Positions 22,535-33,649 of a stretch of DNA of 64,000 nt are shown here, one piece after another. Below the pieces are notes generated by a model that was given only the letters and a program-made list of their open reading frames with translations, did no database searches and was not told the DNA's origin. The stretch comes from Iris pallida (taxonomy: Eukaryota; Streptophyta; Magnoliopsida; Asparagales; Iridaceae): positions 36,320,831-36,384,830 of the forward strand of contig JANAVB010029819.1 in the NCBI GenBank assembly GCA_029216955.1, in the 5' to 3' direction. Positions within the stretch are counted from its first letter, which is position 1. Each line of letters begins with the position of its first letter. The translations under genes and the position numbers were made by a program.

Positions 22535-23218
22535 GAGGATCACCTGCACCTGGTGGAATTCTCGTACAACAATAGTTTCCAGGCTAGTATCCAGATGGCA
22601 CCCTTCGAGGCTCTGTATGGCAGGAAGTGCAGATCTCCGTTAGCATGGGACGATGTCGGAGAGAGGCAGATGCTCGGTCCAGAACTGATTTCTCAGACGG
22701 TTGAAGTGGTCAAGAGAGTCAGAGATCACCTCCGAGTTGCTCAAGATCGCCAGCGCCATTGGGCCGATGCTCATCGGCATCCCTTAGAATTTGCCGTCGG
22801 CGACCATGTATTCCTTAGGATCTCGCCTACCCGCGGCGTCATTCGTTTTGGCGTACGGGGAAAGCTTAGTCCTAGGTATATAGGGCCGTTCGATATTCTA
22901 GAGCGAGTAGGCGATGTGTCCTATCGTCTCGCTCTTCCGCCGTCGCTAAGTGAGGTACATGATGTATTCCATGTATCCCAATTAAGACGGTACATCCCGG
23001 ACCCGAGCCATATCCTAGATCATTCGGAATTGGTTGTTGGTACCAACCTTTCGTATGAGGAGAGGCCCGTGTCTATTTTGGACCGGAGAGAAAAGACGCT
23101 CAAGAACAAGACTATTAACTTAGTCCGTGTTGCTTGGGGTCATCACTCTCTAGGTGAGTCAACGTGGGAGCGTGAGGACGACATCCGATCGCGATATCCC
23201 TACCTGTTTGACTCGTGA
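22535..23218 (+). pseudogene. Gypsy integrase C-terminus with GPF module and chromodomain-like end
   Basis: Same frame as the preceding pol, after the TAG. Integrase tail motifs are LVEFSYNNSFQASIQMAPFEALYGRKCRSP, then GPFDILERVGDVSYRLALP, then VHDVFHVSQLRRYIPDPSH. The last ~50 residues (SYEERPVSILDRREKTLKNKTINLVRVAWGHHSLGESTWEREDDIRSRYP) resemble the chromodomain-like tail of Tekay/Del chromoviruses. In this lineage that tail is thought to direct integration to heterochromatin. The stop at 23216-23218 is the natural polyprotein end. Confidence 0.9.
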
Positions 23219-23350
23219 GGTATAATGTCTTTCTTATGCCTTACGCTTTCCCTTCCTTGCTTGCATTGTATGATTGTATGATTGAACTGCTTAGCGTAGC
23301 TTGCCTGTGATTAGTATAGCTTGTCGTGGCAATCTCTAGCTCCTTGATTA

Positions 23351-23387
23351 AATTTCGAGGACGGAATTCTTTGAAGGTGGGTAGAGT
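23351..23387 (+). promoter_or_regulatory. Conserved stem-loop and polypurine tract before 3' LTR
   Basis: AATTTCG-AGGA-CGGAATT (23351-23368) is an inverted repeat with one G-U type mismatch. It is followed by GAAGGTGGGTAGAGT adjoining the LTR start at 23388. The purine-rich tract would prime plus-strand synthesis. The same module is at 36279, 40847 (minus) and, decayed, at 13572 (minus). Confidence 0.7.
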
Positions 23388-26031
23388 TGTCACCCTCATT
23401 TTCCATATTTCGTATTTATACTCGTAGTTGGATTTTGGCTTGTATTTTTAATTTTCTCGACTTGCAGAATTTTGGGTTTTCTCGTATTTCGGGTTTTGGT
23501 TCGGCTTGGTTTTAATTGGTTTGGTTTAGTTTGGTTGGTTTAATATGTAGTGGAACACCTTAACCAACCCTCCTCCCTCAACACACCACAACTCCCCCAC
23601 TTTATAACACCACCTACTTTCTCTCTCCTCTTTATTCTCTCATTTATTTCTTACAAACTTCTTCTTCTTCCTTCTTCCACACAACTCCCCAACCAATAGG
23701 CAAGTGCACCTTGCCAATAAATAAGCACCCAATTTTATTTGTCCATTTGATAGATTAGGACATGTAGATCAACATTAGAACTTGGAATTTTGTGATTTGG
23801 AGCTTTCATTCTTCTAGATCGAGGTTTTAACCATTTTCGGAAATCCTTGGTTTTGATCTATTAAACTTTGATTTTTGCTTGTTTTGATGCTTCCATGTGG
23901 AAGAGAATTCGATTTTACTCAAGTTAGAACTTTGAAAATCTAGATTTGGTTTTGATTTGACAAAAATATGAAGATTTGAAGTTCTTGGTGTTCTTGGACT
24001 TGCTCTCGGCCAGGAAGAACAGCCCTCTGCCTTGCGCTTTTTAGCGCATGGCCGATTGCGCACCCCCAGCCTGTGCTCTTTAGCGCATGGCCGATTGCGC
24101 AATCACTTGGCCAGTGCTTTGCGCTGCGCTGGATTGCGCTGGCGCAAGCTAGCCATGCGCAAGCCAGACATGCGCAAAGTAACCCCTGCGCAATTCGACC
24201 ATTGCGCAATCCATCTCTGCGCAACCAACTCCTGCGCAGTTCACTCCTGCGCAGCCTACCTTCTGCGCAATCCATCTGTGCGCCATCTGCCCCTGCGCAC
24301 TTGGCACCCTGCGCAGTTGGTACCCTGCGCAGCTCACCCTGCGCACTTGGCACCCTGCGCAGTGCATACCCTGCGCAACCTACTTGTCTATGATGAATTT
24401 GTTATTTTTTGATCTTGGCTCTTCTATAGTCCTATTTTATATTAGTATTTTATCAGGTATTTTACGCCCATTTTATATCCTTACGCCTTTTGGCATGAAC
24501 TTGGTTTTGCTTAATATGTATGGAATAACTATTGTACACAGCATGGTATGACAAGGAACTAGTATAACATGACAGTGACCCGTAGTGGTGCACTCCTGAC
24601 ATGACCAACCTGACTTGATAGTGGCCCGTCGTGGCGCACTCCTAACAAGTACCCTGACATGATTTACCTTGATAACTTGATAGTGGCCCGTGGCGGCGCA
24701 CTCTTGACTTGACTTGACTTGATAACTTGACTTGACTTGCCTTGACACCGTGGGTGTTCCTGCTTGCTTGTTTGCACAATCCACTTGTCTTGTTTTGCAT
24801 CATGTCTAGGACATGACTTCCTGGGTACCACGGCCAGGGACTCGCGCTAAATTGGATTAGGCTAATTATTAGATCAAACTAGAACATGGAGAATTCCCAG
24901 TCACAGGCAATCTCGTTATCTGGACGCTTTAATGGACTTGTAGCTTGCCGACGAGTAGAGCACATTTCCAGCACACTGTCATGTGTTGCACCCTCTAAGT
25001 CACCTAAGGGTATATCGTTTCCTGGGCGATGTACCCACCTATAACTCTCAACCCGCGAAAGGATAACTGGATGGTCTGCAGGGCTTGGGACTGGGAGTTT
25101 CTCACTTGCATCTTGTTAGTAATTAGGCTTGTGATAACCCTAGTTAGTTAAAGTAGTAAGCCGTAGTACTTGCTTGGCCGATTGTGAATGAATGGTGTCC
25201 AGCCCTGTCTAAGTCTTGTCTAGCCTTGTACCTGGAACTCTTGATCATGATTGTTTTACTTATCTCTAACGATAAATGGGTAGAGACAGTGAGCTATTCA
25301 GGCGAAGGGGTACAATCCCGGTCCTTGTTTGGTTTAAGGATTGTAACCTGGCTCCCGGAATGGTTCCACGTCCCTAGTCGTTTATCGCCCTATGTACTTT
25401 TATTACTTGTACTTTCTTTTATTCTTTATGTTCTGATATGCTGGCTTTTGTTCTTATTTGTGGCCTCCTTGTGGTACTTGCTCTTTCTGGGGTTTGACCC
25501 AGCTGGTTTTGTGTGGCCAGATTTCGGAGCAGCTCCCGAAGATCTACCAAGCTTCCAGCCCAATGGTGACAACTAGACGGAACCCGGGCCAAGATTGGGT
25601 TTTCCTTTTTGTTTCACCCACTTATATGTAAATTTATTCTTTTGAGGCGTTTAGCCGACGAGCACCTATTAGCTCGATGCACATTTACTTACTGTCTGCC
25701 TACGGGCTGTAAACATGATTAACAAATCCTAGGGTTGATCATGTATGACTGAACTCTTGCTAGTCCTATCATTTTGTACGACTAGCTTCATGATCATCCA
25801 ATATGTAATATTTGGGACGCCTTATATATATATTTGATGCTCTAACATCTTGTAACTCTGTTAATTGCTTGAGATTGAGACAATAGGCTTGACCTTAAGA
25901 GACTGCTGGCTTGTAGTAAACCCTCATATCTAGACAGCCGTGACCGTATAGTTGAGATGTATTCTATTTCAATATACGTAGCTGGCTGTGTCTGTCCCCG
26001 CTCTCCAGTATTCTGGTTCTGGGGTATGACA
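23388..26031 (+). repeat. 3' LTR of young gypsy element
   Basis: 2644 bp, about 99% identical to the 5' LTR by eye. The TGCGCA array (24033-24379) is more intact here, with about 16 perfect hexamers. The LTR ends GGTATGACA directly before TTTTT. Confidence 0.95.
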
Positions 26032-26194
26032 TTTTTAAGAGTAAAAATTCCATAAAAATAATGTAATAATATTTAGCTTTTAAGCCAAATACTATATTTT
26101 GAAATAGCTAGAAATATTGATATTTTTAACTCAATTCATCAAATACAATCAAAACTGTATTTGATTACAACATAAGCTTTTAGGAAATTATTTA

Positions 26195-26197
<3 letters not shown>

Positions 26198-26271
<74 letters not shown>
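26198..26271. repeat. (TA)n microsatellite
   Basis: A pure TA run of about 74 bp within the older LTR. Confidence 0.95.
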
Positions 26272-26274
<3 letters not shown>

Positions 26275-26332
26275 CTTAATGGTAATAATAATAGTACATT
26301 GAATCATACTAACCACTAAAAGAAATAGAAAA

Positions 26333-26382
<50 letters not shown>

Positions 26383-26390
26383 TGGTAATA
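26333..26390. repeat. (TAA)n microsatellite
   Basis: About 18 TAA trinucleotides, beginning 60 bp after the TA run. Confidence 0.9.
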
Positions 26391-27752
26391 AATAGTATGA
26401 TATTATATACATGTATAGTAATGCATAAGTATACTAATATACTACTATCAAATATTATAAGTTATAAATATTTTTGCAATTACTATTACTTATTACTCTC
26501 CACCATCACCTCTCGTACAGCACAATTAATTGTTGTTGTCCCGAATATTGGAGAGAGAGCGAGTTGAGGGAAACTATTGAAATAGAGTTACTTGTACTCT
26601 GTTTCTTGTTCCCTGTGCATATCTGGGAAAGAGAGAAACGAGCTGGGAAAGAGGAAAGCATTGGAGAGAGAGAAAGTGAGTAAAACTTCTCTTCACAAGG
26701 AAAGAAGAAAGAAAGCAAGAAGGAAATGAAGATGAAGAAGCAGAGGAAATAGAGGAAGAGCAGCAGGAAGAGGGAAAGAGGGATCCGGCGAAGGCGCGCG
26801 CATGCGTGCGGCGGAGGGGTTTTGCTGGAAGACACGTGCACTATCTGGACGCGTAGGCTCTGCGACCGATGGCTTGTTCCGGGCGACGTGCGGACCACAG
26901 GCCACGACGACTAGGGAAAGTCAGCTCTGGCCGCTCATTGGGCTCGACAAGGTCGAGCGCGGCACGACACCATTATAGGGGAAGCGCGCTTAGGGGAAGC
27001 ATAGACGGTGGGGGTGGCGTGGCTTCATGACGAATTTTGACATATTTTGGATGAAAAAGAGAAATTTTTGGAAAATAAAATATGGAAGATGACACAGGCT
27101 CAATAAGTATATATATAAAAAATAGCCATTACTTAATTATGCTTAGATGGAAAGGGTTTTGATTTTGGAAGAAGAATAAGGACTCCTTAAATAGATGGAG
27201 ATTGACTTATAATTTTCTAATTTGGAAGGGTAAAAAAATCTAATGAATAAAATTTTTCATTAAATTCAAATCAAATCAATATCAAAATTATATGGATCAA
27301 ATCTCAATCCATAATTGATGATAATAATAATTTAAAATAATATCCAATATTATCAACTAAAATTTAAAGTATACTTGTATAAATCCAAAAATGTTAAAAA
27401 TAATTTAGCAAATATTTTTATTTGTCAAAAATAATAGTCATTAATTTTCAAAACTAAATGATTCAAATCTAAATATAATATTTGATTACAATTATAATTC
27501 AAAATAATATTTAATATTATCAAATAATATTTAAATATATTTTATAAACTAAAATCTTAAAAATAAATGATAGTAGTAAATTAAAAAATTTAAAAGTATA
27601 TTTTCATAAATACAAGAGCAAATTTAAAATGGCAAATCCTTCGTCAATGAAAATACCTTTTAAAAAAATAAAGTAAAATTTATTTTCTAACTAGAAAATA
27701 TTTAAAATCAAAATAAAAAATTTAAAATTAAACTTTGAGAAGTGGGCTTACA

Positions 27753-29491
27753 TCGAACAACCCATATCTGAATGTAAGTCACTAACTAGACTCACTCTAA
27801 TCTCTATATGAACTGACACACGAACCTCCCACACCGATATAAGGCCGGATAAGTGAGCTCGTGCCGACACAATGGAATCTCACTCATAGGTGCCGTGTAT
27901 GGTACGTGATAAGGCATAGAAGTTATTTGAGAATTACTTCACAACTATCCGGAACTTCTCCTAAACACTAAGTCATACACATGCACACATACATAGATGA
28001 CACCATCGATGGCACCAAAGTCATACTTGGACCCACCCATTAGAGAATAACACTACCAAATACAAGCATAATATTATAAATTTAAACAGTGCAAGTATGT
28101 CAATGTATCTTGCTTGGAATAGTGGAAACAATATAATGCAATGGTCCGGCTCCAACCTCTACAGTCAATCGATCATGAACTCCTAACATATAACAAACTA
28201 CAATCAATACTAATTCTAGACTACACAACTATCATACATATACATACTATATATTTACTTATACTAACTAACAAGTATATGACTACACATAATGTACCCT
28301 CAACATATAGTATAATGATAACATAAAGTAATATTTATAATATAAAAATAATGTTCTAAAATAATTATATAAATATTTTTGGACAATTAATATAAATCTT
28401 TTTAGGAAAAAAAAAGCTACGTATCAATATTAACTAGCAATACAATTTGCCAACTTGTCGGGTAGATTCAGAATCAAACAACCACATAAAATATAAAGTT
28501 TAAATTCTAAAATAAATCAAAATAATATAAGAAATATTATGATTTAATGTAAAAAAATATAAAACAAGAATCACACATTAATTCCATGAAGCTAAGTGAT
28601 CAAAAGACTTTGCTAGATCGATGGATTTCTCGGCTCAAAATTTTGTACGATGAATATGATTGAGAAAACATATGAAAAACTCACAAATATCACTAATGAG
28701 GATTATGATATGATAGAGGAGATGTTAGAGACATTATCAATAATTCGTTTGAGATCGAAAAGCCTCGCAAGTGTCCGAAAACTTTCATACACCGAAATTG
28801 GTTTAGTCTGGACTAATATTTCGTACAAGGGATGCCACGGACAAATCGTACAAAACCATGCGAGTTGGCACTTGGGGATCGAAGTAGACACGTAGGGCTA
28901 CACATTAAAGTTGGCTTCACGATAAAAAGATAATTAAAAAAATAGATGAAACACAGCATTGAAAACAACAAACCTGCTGCTGAATTCATAATTACTTCGA
29001 TGAAGAGAAAACCACATTGGTAGCTTGTATCGCTCACCGAAGTCCACGAGATGGCGTGGGCGGCTACTAGGCTGGTAAAGAAAGGTCCCGGGGTGGCGTG
29101 GATAGTGGTTAAGGGGTCAAAAAGTTAGATTTGGGGGTGTTTGGTGTTGTCGGCCTAAGGAGGGGTTCGCTCGGGTCAGCTGGGTTGGGCATCAAGTTTG
29201 AGAGGAATAAGGAGAGGGGGCGACATCAATGAGGGATTAGAATATAGAGTTTTGAGGATTTCTATGCTAGCTTTTGATAGGGGGAGGCCTAGAAAAGGTT
29301 TGGTTTAATTTGGTGGTCCAACTTGCAAGTTATGCATAGATGTATCTAAAAGATTGAAAGAATTTCCTAATTTAGATATGTAAATATTGATTGGGCATAC
29401 AATGAATCTAAACACATGTGGTTGTCATTTAATTGCTAAAAATAAATTAAATATGGGCATATTTAGTTATGGCAACCTAAGATAGGCTCCA
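27753..29491 (-). repeat. Probable remainder of the gypsy 3' LTR that starts at 40828
   Basis: This stretch is AT-rich except for a GC-rich segment at 29040-29230. On the minus strand that segment resembles the leader of the other LTRs. I find no gene. Because the LARD inserted with a duplication (CTAAG) at 29492, this sequence was once continuous with 40306-40828. Together they would form an LTR of about 2.3 kb. The left boundary is not certain. Confidence 0.4.
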
Positions 29492-31439
29492 CTAAGTGTG
29501 AGCACCCTGAATTTCGGGTTGATTTTTTTTCATTTTATTTTATCTTCTGATTGATTGGTTTCGATAAAAAATTTATTCTGTTATTTTTTTCCTTAAGTGT
29601 ACTTTTTCGTGCCTTTGATATTTGGAGTGTCAGGGATGTTCAACTCTGGAAATCTTCTTCACGAGTTTTGGAGTGGACATGATTGCCTTCATGACGGTAT
29701 ATAGTGTCCCATCCAAACTTGTTTCCTTGTACTCTTTTTGTTTCGTACAACTTCGGGTCGATTTAGACCATTTGATTATTAATTAATTTTTCCACTCTTT
29801 TCCTTGATCATTTTTAGCACGTTACCGTGACTTTTCATTTGGGAGCATAAGACCAGTCAGTTTCTTGAAACCAACTTCTCATGCATGATCTACTCGAGAC
29901 GCTCGTCACCCATGACCTTAGTGTCCCACTCAGACATGTCATTTTGTGCTCCACTTGCTTCGCACAACTTTCTTGACACGTGACCCGATTTTATTTTACC
30001 CCACGGTGTCACATTTATTTTCCAACTTGATTTGTGGGTACCCTGATGACCAAAGCCTGCCAGCCCCAATTATGGACATGGCCACTACCCATCCGACACT
30101 TGTGTCTCATTTATTGGAATCCCCATGTGCTACTTATTTACCCATGATCATCAACACCTATTTTTATTCGATTTTTTGCACAGTGTCCGATTTTGATCCA
30201 ATCCGGCTCTACCAAGTCCGCCCAGCTTCGTGCTATCCTCCATCATGACACCCTCAGATCATTATCCTTGAAAAATAATATCAGATATCCTTCTACCTAT
30301 TTTAATATTTATTAGAAATTTCTTTTGATTTTAATCCTATAGGAATAACCTAATTTTCCAACATTTAATTTCTAGCCATTGGATTCCCCTAATTAATCTC
30401 CTCCATTCATTTCCTACATACCAACATCCCCAACACCCCTAACAGCCGGCCCTAACTTCCATGCACTTTCTCTCTCTCTCTCTCCTTCATTAAATATCAC
30501 TCTCATCTCTTTCTCTCTCTCACTATTTCTTTTCCTTCACTACTACAACAACAACTACAAAACAACACGAACAATAGCAACAGCACCCCATGGCCAACCC
30601 GACCACCACCACTCCCATGGCCAGCCAGGCCGACCTCACCCCCCCGGCCGGCCATCGCCGTGGCCTGGCCGCCACCACTCCACAACACCACCCTCCTTCT
30701 TCTCTCCTCCTAGCAACCCGACCACCAACACCATAGCTGTCACCACCATTCCACCTCACCTTAGCCCGAGCCTGGCTGGAGCTCCGCCGCCATGCCCTAC
30801 TGGAAGCACCACAGTGCCGCCTCGCCGGCCCGGCCACCGCACGGTGCGTGCGACACAGCAGCAGCAGTAGCTGCACCGCTGCACAGGCGTGCACGTGCGC
30901 GCGCACGGGTCGCCGTCGTGCGCCGCCGTGCCGCCGCACGGCCACCGTGGCCCTCCTGGTTGTGCGCCTCACTCCGGCGAGCAGCCCCCTGACGGCCACC
31001 GTCCTCCGGGACGTGCCGTCGAGGCGATTCGTACGTTTTGCACGAAGTCCCGTCGTGACGCGCGCGAAATCAAGTTCGTTTTGGCACCCCGTCGCAGCGA
31101 CTTCGCGCACGTTTTTCCAGAAATTCGACCGTTGGATCGGCGATTTCTTCGCTCTGTCACAATCTCGGTATATCCACCTTCACTCCTGTCAACTTTCGTC
31201 CGTTGATTTTATCGTTTGATACAACAAAACCGGCCACCAAGTTGACCGTTTAAATTGTATTAAATTTGGACAGATTCGCGGAGCCAACTTCGTCAGCTTG
31301 TATCTCCTCCACCGCAGCTCCATTTGGCGTGCTACAAGTTCCTGTGCGAAGCTGGTATAACCCTCTTGCTCCCCCTCCAGTTTCGTTTCATTGTGAGCTT
31401 GTTTGATTAGTTGAATTCGACGCCAAAGTTGGTCGTCCG

Positions 31440-31960
31440 AATTCATAATTTCCAACTTGTAAAATTTCATTTTTGAACACGGGACACCAGATTTCATTTC
31501 TGACACCACCATTAGACTCGTGGCGTCGTTCTGGCATGTTTTCATATAAAATTTATTAGATTTGGAGAACGTGGGCCCCAGCACATTTTTCGGTGTAAAG
31601 TGGGTCCCACATTCTGGGTCAACGGGACTTTTTGACGCCGGCTCATCGGAATCCAATTCCGGATATACTGTTGAGTTCGTATCGTCATTCTGGACTCGTT
31701 GACATGTAGTTTGCTGTGTTTTGAGAACTTTGGCTCCGGCACGCATTTCCGTGCAAACTGGAATTCCAAGTTCTGGTCAACGGGCCAAATTAAGATCGGG
31801 TCAACGGAATCCAATTCTGGAGATACCGTTGGGTTCGTATCGTCATTCTGGTTTCGTAGACATATAATTTGTTATATTTTATAGACTTATTTTTTGCACG
31901 TTTTTCGGTACAAAACGGCTCCGACACGGACACCGTTTTGACCCAAAATTATCTTTTTGC
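31440..31960. repeat. About 160-bp degenerate tandem repeats in LARD LTR
   Basis: Three to four units share GTCAACGGRAATCC-AATTC-type text, then GGATAYACYGTTGRGTTCGT, then ATCGTCATTCTGG, with a TTTGGAGAAC or TTTGAGAAC block between them. Spacing is about 155-165 bp. The corresponding array in the 3' LTR is at about 38100-38640. Confidence 0.75.
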
Positions 31961-32320
31961 CCTTATGTCCAAATTGGACCGATGGGTAGGCTATCCTAGC
32001 TAATTTGACCATTCTGGACACTTTGGCGATGTTTATTTCATCGTCCGACAATGTTTGTTGATAATTTCTCTGAGTTTAACCTTTTTATAATTAATTAATA
32101 ATTAATTCTTATAATGTTCGTATTTCGGAATTAGTACAACGAAACTGAGATCAGTCAATTCCAGTGATCTCACATCGCTGAAATTGACAAGATGAACATG
32201 TGGATCACTATAATAAGATTATCACCCTTACCATTGATCTTCTTATCTCGAATTGCGTGTCATAAGTTTCGACGTACGAATAACGAAGTACACTTTATAT
32301 CTTCAATAATTAGACCAGAA

Positions 32321-32430
32321 TTGACCATGTTTGACCAGAGTTGACCAGTTGACCCAAAGTCAACTGTAAGTCAACACTTGACCTAGTTTGACTAGATTAT
32401 TGACCGGAGTTGACCTAGGGTTGATTTGAC
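32321..32430 (+). promoter_or_regulatory. Cluster of eleven W-box cores in LARD 5' LTR
   Basis: TTGAC cores start at 32321, 32331, 32341, 32349, 32378, 32387, 32400, 32409 and 32426. Inverted cores (GTCAA) start at about 32359 and 32369. Most are TTGACC or TTGACT, the W-box bound by WRKY factors. Confidence 0.75.
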
Positions 32431-33631
32431 TTAGAAGAACCTAGGATAATATAGATTGCTTGTAGAGATTCATTTATTTCAACTTGAACACGTTGTAACC
32501 TGTATTGCTTTAAATAGGACTCTGTGGCTTCAGTTGGACCCCCTATACTTATCAGCTGTTCAGGTTATCAGGCGAGTACATTCTCTGATCATTTCATATC
32601 CTGCTTACAATTATATTCCTGCTTTAGATTACTTTACTTGATGCTGTCACAACATTATCACGGATTAGTACTATATGGATCTCTTCATGCGATGTTATCC
32701 CCCTCGGGAGCATCGGGTACATTGTGTTATGTGTATTTCACTTTCATCACGTACTCCTGTGCTTTCACTATACATGTACACTCTTGTGAATCATGTACTC
32801 TCATGTTCACAGAGCCCTCATGTATACTATCATGTGCACCCTTTCATGGGCCCCCATGTGATATCATGTACAATAACATAACCTGCTTAGATCCTTGTGT
32901 ATTGATTGGGGAAACGGGGGAGTGCTAGTAGTCATGTGAACAATTCCATAGTAGTGTAGATCATGTGAAACTCTTTAGTGTAGATCATGTACAAATCTGT
33001 CATGTTCATATGTGCTATCCTGTACTCTACATCACTAGCCACTGTTAGTTCTCTATTTATAGTAGATATTTCTATTACAGTTCTCTCTCTGTTTACATAC
33101 TGTATTTCTTCAGATCATGTATCTTACTTTACTGCATGATTATATTTTCTAACCTGCTATGATTTGTTGAGATGTATTGTGCTCGCTCTTGTCCTGACTG
33201 GACCCGTTGATAAATTTTATAGATAGCTTGGAGGTTGCCTGCTAGCCTAGAGGAGACACAGTAGAGGTTGTATAGGTAGCTAGGATTTTGCTCAGTTTAT
33301 TTTCAGTTGTCTTGAGTTGTATTTATGGATTTTTGTATTTGAGTTTTGAGATATATTTCTGGGTTGTGTATCTTAGACCCTTAGACTTCTATCTGCTGTA
33401 TTTCTTTTGAATTTCATGTTTTATCGATCTTCCATTATGCTCTACCCTAGATGTGATTGAGTTTACATTCTGCTATGTCACCCCCATTCGGGGAGTATAA
33501 ACTGCTTAGTCTTATACTGTTAGATGCATGAGACCTAGGACAGCGTTCTACCGTCGACACTGCGGCGTAGGCTGGGCGTTGTTACGTTCTCGTGCCCTTA
33601 CTCTAGGGTGCGGGTCGTGACACGTTTTTAG

Positions 33632-33649
33632 TGGTGGCCCATGCAGGTC
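33632..33649 (+). other. Primer-binding site complementary to tRNA-Ile(AAU) in LARD
   Basis: TGGTGGCCCATGCAGGTC, 9 nt after the LTR end at 33622. It has the same sequence and spacing as in the young gypsy element (18381). Confidence 0.8.

Larger units (their letters stand above)
15719..26036 (+). mobile_element. Young Ty3/gypsy chromovirus-like retrotransposon with TTTTT target duplication
   Basis: LTRs at 15724-18371 and 23388-26031 flank a gag-pol interior of about 5.0 kb. A 5-bp TTTTT lies directly outside both ends (15719-15723, 26032-26036). The order PR-RT-RH-IN is Ty3/gypsy. The integrase C-terminus ends in a chromodomain-like block, as in the Tekay/Del lineage. By eye the LTRs differ by about 24 substitutions and one 4-bp TA-repeat length change over 2.64 kb, so the insertion is recent. 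Two in-frame nonsense codons are the only breaks I find in the coding frame. Confidence 0.93.
26037..27752 (-). repeat. Older gypsy 5' LTR, upstream part
   Basis: This is the continuation of 14581-15723 beyond the young gypsy insertion. The minus-strand LTR start is at 27752 (TGTAAGCCCACTTCTC). It contains a TATTTAAG box near 27183, a GC-rich leader (26760-27030 on plus) with GCCACGCCACC, a CT-rich stretch (26560-26750) and microsatellites. Combined length of the two pieces is about 2.86 kb. No gene is seen, and the open frames at 26474-26905 are purine/pyrimidine bias. Confidence 0.5.
29497..33622 (+). repeat. 5' LTR of LARD element
   Basis: 4126 bp, TGTGAGCACCCTG to GGGTCGTGACA. Internal parts are a CT-rich tract (30468-30540), a GC-rich leader-like segment (30580-31060), degenerate repeats of about 160 bp (31440-31960), a W-box cluster (32321-32430) and AGGCGAGTAC (32571). 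The short frames within recur in the 3' LTR with stops and shifts, so none is a gene. Confidence 0.93.

Noticed and set aside
30523..31206. Long overlapping frames with Arg/Ala-rich products in the LARD LTR
   Set aside because: GC-rich leader sequence open in many frames. The corresponding segment of the other LTR has deletions that shift the frame.
31189..31814. Antisense frame of 185 codons in the LARD LTR
   Set aside because: It overlaps the 160-bp repeats and is shorter in the 3' LTR (38052-38429). No recognised domain.
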